DNA of 64,000 nt from JALYYC01 sp963795805 (GTDB lineage Bacteria; Chloroflexota; Dormibacteria; CF-121). Every line of letters begins with the position of its first letter. The first letter of the stretch is position 1. The stretch spans positions 558,001 through 622,000 of the forward strand of contig CAWCIV010000004.1 of NCBI GenBank assembly GCA_963795805.1. The letters are read 5' to 3'. The notes beneath the pieces were generated by a model. The model saw only the letters and a program-made list of their open reading frames with translations, was not told the DNA's origin and made no database searches. Below, piece after piece: positions 16,555 to 25,255 of the stretch. Both the position numbers and the translations under genes were made by a program.

Positions 16555-18581
16555 ACCGCAGCAGCCTGACCGATCGCGAGATCCTGTGGCCGGCCATCAT
16601 GCAGAGCTTCGCCAAGCTCGACCCACGCTGGCAGCTTCGCAACCCGGTCATGTTCGTGGTCGAGGTCGGGTCGGTGATCACAACCGTGATCTTTTTCGGC
16701 GGGATCGTCCGCGGCGGGGTCGACCTGCTCTTCACCGGCCAGATCGCCTTCTGGCTCTGGTTCACGGTCGTCTTCGCGAACCTCGCCGAGGCGGTGGCCG
16801 AGGGGCGGGGAAAGGCGCAGGCGGCCGCGCTGCGGCGAGCCCGCACCGATACCGTGGCGCGCCGCCTGCTGCCGTCCGGTGGCGAGGAGCGGGTGCCCGC
16901 GACCCAGCTGCGCAAGGGCGACTTCGTCGTTTGCGAGGCCGGAGACATCATCCCGAGCGATGGGACGATCACCCAGGGAATCGCCTCGGTCGACGAGTCC
17001 GCCATCACCGGCGAGTCCGCGCCCGTTATCCGCGAGGCCGGCGGCGACCGAAGCGCGGTCACCGGTGGCACCCGCGTGCTGTCGGACCGGATCGTGCTGG
17101 AGATCACCGCCAACCCTGGCGAGACGTTCATCGATCGCATGATCCACCTCGTCGAGAGCGCCTCCCGCCGCAAGACGCCGAACGAGATCGCCCTGAACAT
17201 CCTGCTCGCGGTCCTGACGCTCATCTTCATGATCGCCGTCGTCACGCTCGAGCCCTTTGCGATTTACGCCGGCACCTCGGTCACGATCACCGTCCTGATC
17301 GCGCTCCTCGTCTGCCTCATCCCGACCACGATCGGCGGCCTGCTGTCGGCGATCGGGATCGCCGGCATCGACCGGCTGTTACGGCGCAACGTCCTCGCCA
17401 TGTCAGGGCGCGCCGTGGAGGCCGCGGGGGACGTCGACACCCTCCTCCTCGACAAGACGGGGACGATCACGTTCGGCAACCGTCAGGCGACCGAACTGAT
17501 CCCGGCTGCCGGCATCCCGATGGATCGGATGCTCGCCGCGACCGCGTTCGCCAGCACGGCCGATGAGACCCCCGAGGGCCGCTCGATCGTCAGCCTGGCA
17601 GGCCGGCTGGGCGGGCCCGCGATCGCGGATCGCTCCGAGCCGATGAGGTTCGTCCCGTTCACGGCGCTGACCCGGATGAGCGGCGTGGACTTCACCGCGC
17701 CGTCCGGCGAGCACAGCATTCGCAAGGGCGCGGCCGACAGCGTCGCGAAATGGACGCAGCGTCCCCTGCCGGCAGACGTCCAGGAGCGGGTCGACGCCAT
17801 CGCGCGCTCCGGAGGCACGCCGCTCGTGGTCGCCGAGGACAAGGTAGTGCTGGGCACGATCCACCTGAAGGACATCGTCAAGCCGGGCATCGCGCTGCGC
17901 TTCGCCGAGCTGCGGCGGATGGGACTGCGCACCATCATGATCACCGGGGACAACCGCCTGACTGCCGCGACCATCGCGAAGGAGGCCGGTGTCGACGACT
18001 TCCTGGCGGAGGCGATCCCGGAACAGAAGCTCGAGTTGATCCGAAAGGAGCAGGATCTCGGGCGGATGGTCGCGATGAGCGGGGACGGCACCAATGACGC
18101 TCCAGCGCTGGCGCAGGCGGACGTCGCCGTCGCCATGCAATCGGGGACGCAGGCGGCCAAGGAGGCCGGCAACCTGATCGACCTCGATAGCGACCCGACG
18201 AAGCTGATCGAGATCGTCGAGGCCGGCAAGCAGATGCTGATCACCCGCGGCGCGCTGACCACCTTCAGCATCGCGAACGACGTCGCGAAATACTTCGCCA
18301 TCATCCCGGCGATCTTCTTCCTCGCCATTCCGGAACTGAACGCGCTCAACATCATGAAGCTGACGAACCCCAGCAGCGCCGTGCTCTCGGCGGTCATCTT
18401 CAACGCGCTCATCATCGTGGTCCTGATCCCGCTCGCCCTGCGTGGCGTCCGCTACCGTCCGATCGGCGCGGCCGCCCTGCTGCGCCGCAACCTGCTCATC
18501 TGGGGTCTCGGCGGCATCGTCGCGCCATTCGCCGGCATCAAGCTGATCGACCTCCTGATCACGGCGGTGCACCTGGCATGA
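16551..18581 (+). CDS. kdpB: Potassium-transporting P-type ATPase subunit KdpB
   Basis: 676 residues from the ATG at 16551; the open frame extends far upstream but that part is antiphase to kdpA. TGES (actuator loop), DKTGT (phosphorylated Asp), and GDGTNDAPALAQADVAVAM are all present, as are the KdpB-specific N-terminal helices. It hydrolyses ATP and drives transport through KdpA. Overlaps kdpA and kdpC by 4 bases each. Confidence 0.97.
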   Translation: MNRSSLTDREILWPAIMQSFAKLDPRWQLRNPVMFVVEVGSVITTVIFFGGIVRGGVDLLFTGQIAFWLWFTVVFANLAEAVAEGRGKAQAAALRRARTDTVARRLLPSGGEERVPATQLRKGDFVVCEAGDIIPSDGTITQGIASVDESAITGESAPVIREAGGDRSAVTGGTRVLSDRIVLEITANPGETFIDRMIHLVESASRRKTPNEIALNILLAVLTLIFMIAVVTLEPFAIYAGTSVTITVLIALLVCLIPTTIGGLLSAIGIAGIDRLLRRNVLAMSGRAVEAAGDVDTLLLDKTGTITFGNRQATELIPAAGIPMDRMLAATAFASTADETPEGRSIVSLAGRLGGPAIADRSEPMRFVPFTALTRMSGVDFTAPSGEHSIRKGAADSVAKWTQRPLPADVQERVDAIARSGGTPLVVAEDKVVLGTIHLKDIVKPGIALRFAELRRMGLRTIMITGDNRLTAATIAKEAGVDDFLAEAIPEQKLELIRKEQDLGRMVAMSGDGTNDAPALAQADVAVAMQSGTQAAKEAGNLIDLDSDPTKLIEIVEAGKQMLITRGALTTFSIANDVAKYFAIIPAIFFLAIPELNALNIMKLTNPSSAVLSAVIFNALIIVVLIPLALRGVRYRPIGAAALLRRNLLIWGLGGIVAPFAGIKLIDLLITAVHLA

Positions 18582-19219
18582 CGAACGAGCCGAACACATC
18601 CGAACGCCTGCTTTATTCGGCCGCGCGGGAATTCCTGCCGGCGCTGCTCCTCACGCTGGCGCTGGCCCTGATCACGGGAATCATCTACCCGCTGGCGATC
18701 ACGGGGGTGTCCCAGGTCGTCTTCCACGATCAAGCCCAGGGCAGCCTGCTGGTCAAGAACGGTCAGGTCGTGGGTTCGACGCTGATCGGCCAGGAGTTCA
18801 CCGACCCGAAGTATTTTGTCGGCCGTCCATCGGCGACCAACAACGATGCCGGCACCAAGCCGCAGGCGTACAACGCCTCGAACTCGGCCGGGAGCAACCT
18901 GGCGCCGTCGAACAAGGCGCTCGTCGACCGGGTCAGGAAGGCGGTTGCCGACCTCCGCAAGCAGTACAACCTGTCGGCAAACGCCCCCGTCCCGATCGAT
19001 CTCGTCACCACCGACTTCAGCGGCTTCGATCCTGACATCACCGAGGCGTCCGCGCTGCTGCAGGTGGACTCCGTCGCCGCGGCACGCCACCTCGATCCCG
19101 TGCGGGTCAGGGCCGTGGTCGAGCAGCAGGTGCAGGGCCGCGTGTTGCTCGTGTTCGGCGAGCCGCACGTGAATGTGCTCCTCCTTAACATGGCTCTCGA
19201 TGGAGGAGCCGCCGGCTAA
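18578..19219 (+). CDS. kdpC: Potassium-transporting ATPase subunit KdpC
   Basis: 213 residues. One N-terminal membrane helix (LTLALALITGIIYPLAITG) is followed by an outer domain with SLLVKNGQVVGSTLIGQEF, YFVGRPSA, SGGSN-like SAGSNLAPSN and ALLQVDSVAAARHL, all KdpC marks. It assists ATP or K+ binding in the complex. The 3' end overlaps the KdpD sensor gene. Confidence 0.95.
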   Translation: MTNEPNTSERLLYSAAREFLPALLLTLALALITGIIYPLAITGVSQVVFHDQAQGSLLVKNGQVVGSTLIGQEFTDPKYFVGRPSATNNDAGTKPQAYNASNSAGSNLAPSNKALVDRVRKAVADLRKQYNLSANAPVPIDLVTTDFSGFDPDITEASALLQVDSVAAARHLDPVRVRAVVEQQVQGRVLLVFGEPHVNVLLLNMALDGGAAG

Positions 19220-21353
19220 CACTCCACCTCGCGGTCACCTCAAGGTCTATCTAGGCTCCACGCCAGGGGCCGGCAAGACGTACGCCATGTTGCGCGAGGG
19301 GCACGAACGGCTCCGTCGCGATGAGGATGTCGTCATCGCCTACGTCGAGACCTACGGCCGGCCGCGGACCGAGGAGTTGGTCACCAATTTCGAGGTCATC
19401 CGGCGGCGAGCGGTCTCCTACCGGGGAACGGTCCTCGAGGAGATGGACCTCGAGGCGGTGCTGGCACGCAGGCCGGCGGTCGCGCTGGTCGACGAGCTGG
19501 CGCACACGAATGCGCCCGGCTCATCGCACGAAAAGCGCTGGCAGGACGTCGACGATCTCCGTGCGGCGGGGATCGATGTGATCTCGACGCTCAACGTGCA
19601 GCATGTCGAGTCGTTCAACGACGTGGTGGAACGCATCACCGGGATCGTCGTGAGGGAAACGATTCCGGACAAGGTGCTCGACACCGCCGATGAGATCCAG
19701 TTCATCGACATCTCGCCCGAGGCGTTGCGCAAGCGGATGCGCCACGGCAACATCTACAAGCTCGACCGCATCGACACCGCGCTGGCGAACTTCTTTAGGC
19801 CCGGCAACCTGGCGGCGCTGCGAGAGATCGGCCTGCGGTTGGTGGCGCAGTCGATGGCCGGTTCGCGGCAGGTCCTGACCGAGGCCGAGGACGTGCTCGT
19901 CGCGATCTCGGGCGGGAGTGACTCGGAGGCCTTGATCCGCCGTGGCGTGCGACTCGCCCGCCGGCAGGGCGGGCTCTGCATGGTCGTGACGGTCGGAGAA
20001 GGCGGAGCCGCCGAGCGCATCGATGCGTACCGCAAGCTGGCCGGCCAGCTGGGCAGCTCCTTTTCGGTCCTCGGGGGTCAGGCGGTCGGGCCGGCGATCG
20101 TCGCCGCCGCGGAGCAAGCCAACGTCCGGCACGTGTTCATCGGTCAATCCGTCCGGCCTGGTCTCCGCGCCCGGCTCACGAGAACCCTCGCGGACGAGCT
20201 GATCGATGCCCTGCCCGGGGTCGATTTGCACGTCATCGCTCGCAGCCACGGTGTGATCCGCGATCGCGGGCAGCGTCCCAACCCGCAGGCGTTGCTTCGG
20301 GCCGAAGAGGAGCTGACCAGGCGCGAGACGGACGTCCGCGTCTATCTCGGCTATGCGGAAGGTGTCGGGACCACCTCGGCGGTGCTCGATGAGGCGCGCC
20401 GGCGGCACGCGCGTGGCACAGACGTGGTGGTTGCCGCGCTCGCCCACGGGACGGCGCCGCCCGACGGCCTGGAGGTCCTCGGGGGACCGCAGGGGGCGGC
20501 CGCGGGCGACCGCCTGGACCTCGACGCGCTCCTCACCCGCAATCCAGAGGTGGCCGTCATCGATGAGCTGAACGGCCTGGATACCCGCGAGCGTCCGCGT
20601 GCCGAGGCGCTCGCCCGTCTCGTCCAGGCAGGCATCACGGTGCTCGGGACGATCCATCTCTTCGATCTGCAAAGCGTCCGGGATTCCTTCCGCGACGTTG
20701 CCCGGCGCCAGCACCTCGGTCCGGCCCTGGGCGATGACGTCCTGAACCAGATCGACGAACTCGAACTCGTCGACCTCACGCCCTCGGTCCTGCTGGAACG
20801 GCTTCGGCGGGGAGAGATCATGCCGCCGGCGCAGGCGGTTCGCGCCCTCCAGGCCGAGTTCCGGTTGCCGGTGCTCACCGCCCTGCGCGAGATGGCCTTC
20901 CATGTGATCGCCGACCACACCGACCGCCGGTTGCTGACCTACATGCAGGAGCGGAACATCGACGTCCCCTGGGAGGCGCGGCCTCGCCTGGTCTTGGTCA
21001 TCCCGCCGCGTGCCGGCCTCGAGTCTCGGATCGAGCGCGTCGCCCGCCACGCCGCCCGGCATGAGGCCCAGCTCACCGTGATCAGCGTCCGCCCATCCGG
21101 GATGACGGACGCCCAACGGCAGCGGCTCGGTGAGTACGCGGCGCTGGTGCATCGAATTGGCGGGGAGTTCGTCAGCCTGCACGGACGCGACGTCGCCGGC
21201 ACGATCGCCGGCTACGTGCGGCACACGCCGACCACCGAGGTCATCCTCGGGCCGCGCCGCAAAGCCTGGCGGCCGTGGGACGGCACCGCGCGGCTGATCC
21301 GGTTGCTCACCGACGTCGACATCCACATCCTGCGTCGTGAGGCCGCCGCCTAG
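19200..21353 (+). CDS. Stand-alone KdpD sensor protein with duplicated KdpD-N/Usp modules, no kinase domain
   Basis: 717 residues from ATG 19200 (ATG 19173 is also possible; neither has a clear ribosome site). Module 1: KdpD sensor domain (about residues 13-220) with Walker A GSTPGAGKT and Walker B ALVDELAHTN, then a Usp domain (about 235-355). Module 2: a second KdpD-like sensor (about 378-575) with a degenerate P-loop GYAEGVGTT but retained VAVIDELNGLD, then a second Usp (about 595-715). No membrane helices, HisKA or ATPase domain follow. It should sense intracellular K+ or nucleotides and act on the separate kinase encoded convergently at 21356-22513. Confidence 0.85.
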   Translation: MEEPPANTPPRGHLKVYLGSTPGAGKTYAMLREGHERLRRDEDVVIAYVETYGRPRTEELVTNFEVIRRRAVSYRGTVLEEMDLEAVLARRPAVALVDELAHTNAPGSSHEKRWQDVDDLRAAGIDVISTLNVQHVESFNDVVERITGIVVRETIPDKVLDTADEIQFIDISPEALRKRMRHGNIYKLDRIDTALANFFRPGNLAALREIGLRLVAQSMAGSRQVLTEAEDVLVAISGGSDSEALIRRGVRLARRQGGLCMVVTVGEGGAAERIDAYRKLAGQLGSSFSVLGGQAVGPAIVAAAEQANVRHVFIGQSVRPGLRARLTRTLADELIDALPGVDLHVIARSHGVIRDRGQRPNPQALLRAEEELTRRETDVRVYLGYAEGVGTTSAVLDEARRRHARGTDVVVAALAHGTAPPDGLEVLGGPQGAAAGDRLDLDALLTRNPEVAVIDELNGLDTRERPRAEALARLVQAGITVLGTIHLFDLQSVRDSFRDVARRQHLGPALGDDVLNQIDELELVDLTPSVLLERLRRGEIMPPAQAVRALQAEFRLPVLTALREMAFHVIADHTDRRLLTYMQERNIDVPWEARPRLVLVIPPRAGLESRIERVARHAARHEAQLTVISVRPSGMTDAQRQRLGEYAALVHRIGGEFVSLHGRDVAGTIAGYVRHTPTTEVILGPRRKAWRPWDGTARLIRLLTDVDIHILRREAAA

Positions 21354-21355
21354 CG

Positions 21356-22513
21356 TCAGCCCACCTCGGCCCCCGGGAGGGTGAAGCGAAAGGTCGTCCC
21401 GCGGGCGGAATCCTCCAGCTCGATGGTGCCGGCGTGGGCCTCGACCAGGCCCCGGGTGATCGCGAGCCCGAGCCCGGTCCCATCTCCCGGCTGGTCGGCG
21501 CCCCGGGTAAAGCGCGTGAAGAGTTGGTTTCGAATCGCCGCCGGCACTCCCGGCCCAGCATCGATGACACGGATCGTGATGAAGCCGCCGCCCTCGTCGC
21601 TGACTGCCACCTGGATCGGCGTCCCGGCCGGCGCGGCGTGGTCCGCGTTCGCCAGCAGGTTGTCCAGGATCTGGCCGAGGCGGTTCCAGTCCGCCAGGAC
21701 CGTGACGGCCACGCTGTCCGGCGGCGATTCGACCGGGCGGTCGGGAGAGGTATGGTGCAGCCGGTCGGCCGCCGCGATGATCGCGTCCTTGACCTGCACC
21801 GGCTCCAGGCTGAGGTGGAGCGCCCCGCCCTCGATGCGTGCCATGTCGAGCATGTCCGAGACGAGGCGGTTCAGGCGCCGCGCGTCGCTTGCGATCGATT
21901 CCAGCCGGTTCCGCACCGAGGCATTCATCTGCTGGGTGCGCAACATGTTCGTGCTGTCGGTCAGAATGCTCCCGATCGGGGTGCGCAGGTCGTGCGAGAG
22001 GTTGGCCAGGAGGTCGCGGCGGTCCCGATCCGCCTGCTGCAGGCTGGTCACCTGCCGCTCGGTGCGCGCGAGACGAAGCGCGGCCTGGGCGGCCTCCGCC
22101 TGTTCGCGGTTCAGGCGCGTGAGTTCCGCGTTCAGTTGCTCCAGCTGCCGCGCGAGTTGCTCGGCGCGGAGGTACGCGCGTCGCCGGTTGGACGCGAGCC
22201 CGCCCACGACGGCGGCGGTCCCGACGAAGATGACCAGGTTGACCAGGTCGCGCTGCTGCGCGATGTTGAGCCGCCCGGTCGGCGGGACGAAGAAGTAATC
22301 GACCAGGAGAAAGCTGGTGACGGCCGTCAGCATGGCAGCGGAGAGGCCACTCATCACGGCGGCCACCGCCACCAGCCCCATGTAGAGAAAGACGTAGTAT
22401 CGCTCGTTCGCGCCGGCGCGGGCCACGCTGGCGGTCAGAATGATTGGCCCGAGGAGTGCCGTGAGGTACCCGGCGATCTCGAGGCGGCCGCCCGGCCTGC
22501 GCCACATCGTCAT
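21356..22513 (-). CDS. KdpD-type membrane histidine kinase (DUF4118-HisKA-HATPase)
   Basis: 385 residues from the ATG at 22513. Residues 10-110 have about four membrane helices of the KdpD/DUF4118 type (LLVDYFFVPPTGRLNI is diagnostic). A coiled coil (about 118-165) leads to the H-box NLSHDLRTPIGSIL and to HATPase motifs LDNLLANADHAA, DAGPGVP and GDGTGLGLAITRG. It is the C-terminal half of a canonical KdpD as a separate gene facing the sensor gene with 2 bases between the stops. It should phosphorylate KdpE. Confidence 0.88.
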   Translation of the reverse strand: MTMWRRPGGRLEIAGYLTALLGPIILTASVARAGANERYYVFLYMGLVAVAAVMSGLSAAMLTAVTSFLLVDYFFVPPTGRLNIAQQRDLVNLVIFVGTAAVVGGLASNRRRAYLRAEQLARQLEQLNAELTRLNREQAEAAQAALRLARTERQVTSLQQADRDRRDLLANLSHDLRTPIGSILTDSTNMLRTQQMNASVRNRLESIASDARRLNRLVSDMLDMARIEGGALHLSLEPVQVKDAIIAAADRLHHTSPDRPVESPPDSVAVTVLADWNRLGQILDNLLANADHAAPAGTPIQVAVSDEGGGFITIRVIDAGPGVPAAIRNQLFTRFTRGADQPGDGTGLGLAITRGLVEAHAGTIELEDSARGTTFRFTLPGAEVG

Positions 22514-22546
22514 AGCGACAGTGTGCCGCCTTCTCGGCGCCGGCGC

Positions 22547-22588
22547 TTGACGCCGGAAGCCGTCTGCATTACATTCAACCAAATGGTT
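22547..22588 (+). promoter_or_regulatory. Promoter and putative ArsR operator of the 22583 operon
   Basis: TTGACG (22547-22552), a 17-base spacer, and TACATT (22570-22575) form a good sigma-70 promoter. The predicted transcription start falls at the ATG (22583), so the mRNA is leaderless. An inverted repeat AACCA-AA-TGGTT (22577-22588) straddles the start codon and is a plausible autoregulatory site. Confidence 0.65.
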
Positions 22589-22918
22589 AAGGATCGCGGC
22601 GGTCGGCTCGACAGCGTCTATGGCGCGATCTCGCATCCGGTCCGCCGCCGGGTGCTGGAGCAGTTGCGACCCCACGGCGCGACCGTGACCGAGCTGGCCG
22701 CCGCGTACCCGATGTCGCTGGCCGGGGTCTCGAAACATATCCGCGTCCTCGAAGCCGCCGGCCTGGTCAGGCGGACCCGCCGGGGTCGCGAGCATCACCT
22801 CACGCTGGAGCCCGCGCCCCTGATCGCGGCCGCCGGCTGGATCGATTCGTACCGCCGCTTCTGGGAAGCGCGCATCGACGTGCTCGACGCCAGACTCCGC
22901 GGCGGAGGGCCGACTTGA
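22583..22918 (+). CDS. ArsR-family winged-helix repressor
   Basis: 111 residues. AISHPVRRRVLEQLRPHGATVTELAAAYPMSLAGVSKHIRVLEAAGLV is an ArsR/SmtB helix-turn-helix. No metal-binding Cys pair is visible, so it belongs to the group paired with SRPBCC (AHSA1) genes whose inducers are unknown. The following gene starts inside its stop (TTGA). Translation probably begins at the 5' end of the mRNA. Confidence 0.9.
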   Translation: MVKDRGGRLDSVYGAISHPVRRRVLEQLRPHGATVTELAAAYPMSLAGVSKHIRVLEAAGLVRRTRRGREHHLTLEPAPLIAAAGWIDSYRRFWEARIDVLDARLRGGGPT

Positions 22919-23361
22919 CCGACGTGCGCGCGGTCGAGGTCCGTCGCCGGCTTGCCGCGCCGATTGAGGAGGTCTTCCGTTGGTTGACCGAGCCTGAACG
23001 CCTCTGCCAGTGGATGTCGCCCGTCGGGAGTGCTGAGGCCCGGGTCGACCTTCGGGTGGGGGGCGAACTGCGGATCGTGATGAGAGGCGACGGCCGGGTC
23101 ATCGAACATACCGGCACCTACCTCCTGATCGAGCCGCCGTATCGAGTCGCCTTCAGCTGGGTTTCTCCGTACACCGGTGACCGGCCAGGTGTCGTGACGA
23201 TTCAACTCAGCGGAGCGGGCGAAGGCCTCACGGACCTGCTGCTGACCCATGCGGAGCTGCCACCGGATGCCGCGCCGAGCCACAGCCAGGGATGGACCAG
23301 CATGGTGCGGCGCCTCGACGACGGTCTCCGGCAGGAGGCGGCGTTGGGCCATGTCGGTTGA
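22915..23361 (+). CDS. AHSA1/SRPBCC domain protein
   Basis: 148 residues, TTG start overlapping the arsR stop by 4 bases. RRRLAAPIEEVFRWLTEPERLCQWM with DLRVGGELRIVM and YRVAFSWVSP mark the activator-of-Hsp90-ATPase-like START fold, which binds hydrophobic ligands. The ArsR plus AHSA1 pairing is common in actinobacteria and relatives; function unknown. Confidence 0.88.
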   Translation: MTDVRAVEVRRRLAAPIEEVFRWLTEPERLCQWMSPVGSAEARVDLRVGGELRIVMRGDGRVIEHTGTYLLIEPPYRVAFSWVSPYTGDRPGVVTIQLSGAGEGLTDLLLTHAELPPDAAPSHSQGWTSMVRRLDDGLRQEAALGHVG

Positions 23362-23809
23362 CGTCCTGACCGAGACGGTCATCGATCGCCCCGCCGGCGA
23401 GGTCGCCGCCTACGCCGGCGATCCCACGAACGCCCCACGCTGGTACGTCAATATCGAATCGGCGGAGTGGGAGACGCTGCCACCGATCCGGGTCGGCTCG
23501 CGGCTGGCATTCCGGGCGCGGTTCCTCGGGCGGCGCCTCGCCTATACCTATGAGGTCGTCGACCTGGCGCCCGGTCATCGCCTGGTGATGCGCACGGCCC
23601 AGGGCCCCTTCCCGATGGAGACGACCTACACCTGGGACGCCGTGGGCGCCGGGCGGACCCGCATGACGCTTCGCAATCGTGGCGAGCCGGGCGGCTTTGC
23701 CGGCATCGCCGCGCCCCTGATGGCGGCGGCCATGCGGCGGGCGAATCGCAAGGACCTGGCCAATCTCAAGGCCCTGCTGGAACGTAGGATTGATCCCGAA
23801 GGGAAATGA
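23351..23809 (+). CDS. SRPBCC family protein (polyketide cyclase-like)
   Basis: 152 residues from ATG 23351, overlapping the previous gene by 11 bases. TETVIDRPAGEVAAYAGDPTNAPRWYVNI and RFLGRRLAYTYEVVDLAPGHRLVMRT are typical of SRPBCC proteins related to polyketide cyclases. Third gene of the ArsR operon; ligand unknown. Confidence 0.88.
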   Translation: MSVDVLTETVIDRPAGEVAAYAGDPTNAPRWYVNIESAEWETLPPIRVGSRLAFRARFLGRRLAYTYEVVDLAPGHRLVMRTAQGPFPMETTYTWDAVGAGRTRMTLRNRGEPGGFAGIAAPLMAAAMRRANRKDLANLKALLERRIDPEGK

Positions 23810-24681
23810 AGTCCGCCGCCCCGCCACAACGGTTCGAGGCGCCGATCCTGGAAGGACGCGGTGGGGGCGCCTACGTCGAAGTGCCGTTCAGTGTGCCGGA
23901 CGTCTTTGGCCCGCGGGGCCAGCTGCGTGTGAAGGGCACCATCGATGGGCATCCACTGCAGAGCTCGGTCGCGCCGATGGGGGGTGGCCGTCATCTCCTT
24001 GGACTCCACAAGGCCACCAGATTGGCGATCGGAAAGTCGATCGGCCAGCGCGTCGCGATCGTGATCGAGCCCGACCTGGCCGAGCGAACCGTCGCCCTCC
24101 CTGACGACCTCGCGAAGGGGCTCCATGGCTTCCCCGATACGGGCGACGTATGGCGGAAGCAGGTCCCGGCGCTCACAGGCGCCGGGTTTCGGGCGATCGT
24201 CCCGGACCTTCGTGGCCGGGGCCGCAGGGCGAAGCCGGCCGCGGTGACGGACTACCGGTTACCTGCGATCGTCAAGGATGCGACCAGCATGCTCGACGCG
24301 CTCGGAATCGAGCGGGCGCACGTCATCGGGCATGACTGGGGTGCCGGCGTCGCGTGGCTTATGGCGATGCTCGCCCCGCAGCGGGTCGACCGGCTCGTGG
24401 CGATCTCGGTCGGGGCGCCGGGGGCCGGCAAGCCAACGCTCGAGGAGCGGATGGAGCAGCTGGCCGGTGGCAGCGGTGGCCCCGGCCTGCCCAAGGTGCA
24501 GGCACGCACGCTCGGTATCTGGAGCACCGGCGACATCTATCTCACCGAAGAGGCGATGACGCGATCCGCCGAGCGGGTTACCGGCGGCTGGCGCTACGAG
24601 CGCGTCGAGGGCAGCCACTAGGTGCCAATTGATCAGGCCGACCGCCTGAACGCGCTTCTCCTCGAGTTCCTCCGGGTCTGA
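23806..24681 (+). pseudogene. Chimeric gene: DUF1905 domain joined to a deleted alpha/beta hydrolase, with internal TAG
   Basis: Residues 1-105 are a DUF1905 beta-barrel (FEAPILEG..., LQSSVAPMGGGRHLLGL, ERTVALPDDLAKGL). Directly after, the sequence becomes an epoxide-hydrolase-like alpha/beta hydrolase (HGFPDTGDVWRKQVPAL, DLRGRGRR, nucleophile motif GHDWGAGVAW) lacking its own N-terminus. The cap domain, about 100 residues, is missing between ERMEQLAGGSG and KVQARTLGIWS. A TAG at 24619-24621 replaces the Trp usually after EGSH; the C-terminal DQADRLNALLLEFL follows in frame to 24681. Two deletions plus a nonsense codon suggest decay, though a truncated 271-residue product could be made. Confidence 0.75.
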
Positions 24682-24687
24682 CCAGCC

Positions 24688-24714
24688 TGTAACGAACTGC
24701 GGCTGAGTGCGTTG
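24688..24714 (+). promoter_or_regulatory. Candidate ECF-type promoter
   Basis: TGTAAC (24688-24693), 16 bases, CGTTG (24710-24714), 13 bases before the sigma gene ATG. It fits the general ECF pattern and resembles elements before the other two sigma genes here. Confidence 0.4.
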
Positions 24715-24727
24715 TGGTGGGCGAAAT

Positions 24728-25255
24728 ATGACAGCGGCGGCCGAGCCTGATGATCGCAGCTGGTTTGTGCCCCTGGCCCGAGCGCTCGAGCGCCCGGCCT
24801 TCCAGTTCACCCTGATGATGACCCGTGACCGGATGATCGCAGAGGAGATCGTGCAGGAGGCCTTGATGCGTGTCTACATGTCAGCGAACACACCCAGGAA
24901 TCCGGTCGAATTCAAACGCTGGCTCTATCGCTCGATCACGAACCTGGTTCGAGACCGGCACCGGCGCCAAAAGGTTGAGGCAAGTTTGCGTCTGTTCACC
25001 CGACCGGCGCCGCAACCCGAGGATGAGGTAATCCGCCGGGCCGAGGACCGCGAGCTGGTCCGTGCCTTTCGGTTCCTCAACCTTCGTGAGCGAATGGCCG
25101 TCTATCTTCATTACTACGAGGACCAGCCGTTTGCCGAGGTCGGGCGGAATATCAATCTCCGGGAAGACGCCGCTCGCGTGCTGGTCCACCGGGCGCTACG
25201 AAAACTTCGCGCCTATCTGGAGACGAATCCTTCGGTTCATGAGGTGATTGCCTGA
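24728..25255 (+). CDS. ECF-type RNA polymerase sigma factor
   Basis: 175 residues from ATG 24728. Region 2 reads AEEIVQEALMRVYMSAN and FKRWLYRSITNLVRDRHRRQ; region 4 reads LNLRERMAVYLHYYEDQPFAEVGRNINLREDAARVLVHRALRKLR. It is more distant from the other two sigma factors in the window. The stop overlaps the partner gene by 1 base, indicating a two-gene operon. Confidence 0.9.
   Translation: MTAAAEPDDRSWFVPLARALERPAFQFTLMMTRDRMIAEEIVQEALMRVYMSANTPRNPVEFKRWLYRSITNLVRDRHRRQKVEASLRLFTRPAPQPEDEVIRRAEDRELVRAFRFLNLRERMAVYLHYYEDQPFAEVGRNINLREDAARVLVHRALRKLRAYLETNPSVHEVIA

Noticed and set aside
19521..22505. A 994-residue minus-strand open frame
   Set aside because: It is antisense to the KdpD sensor and out of phase with the kinase; composition is typical of GC-rich shadow frames.
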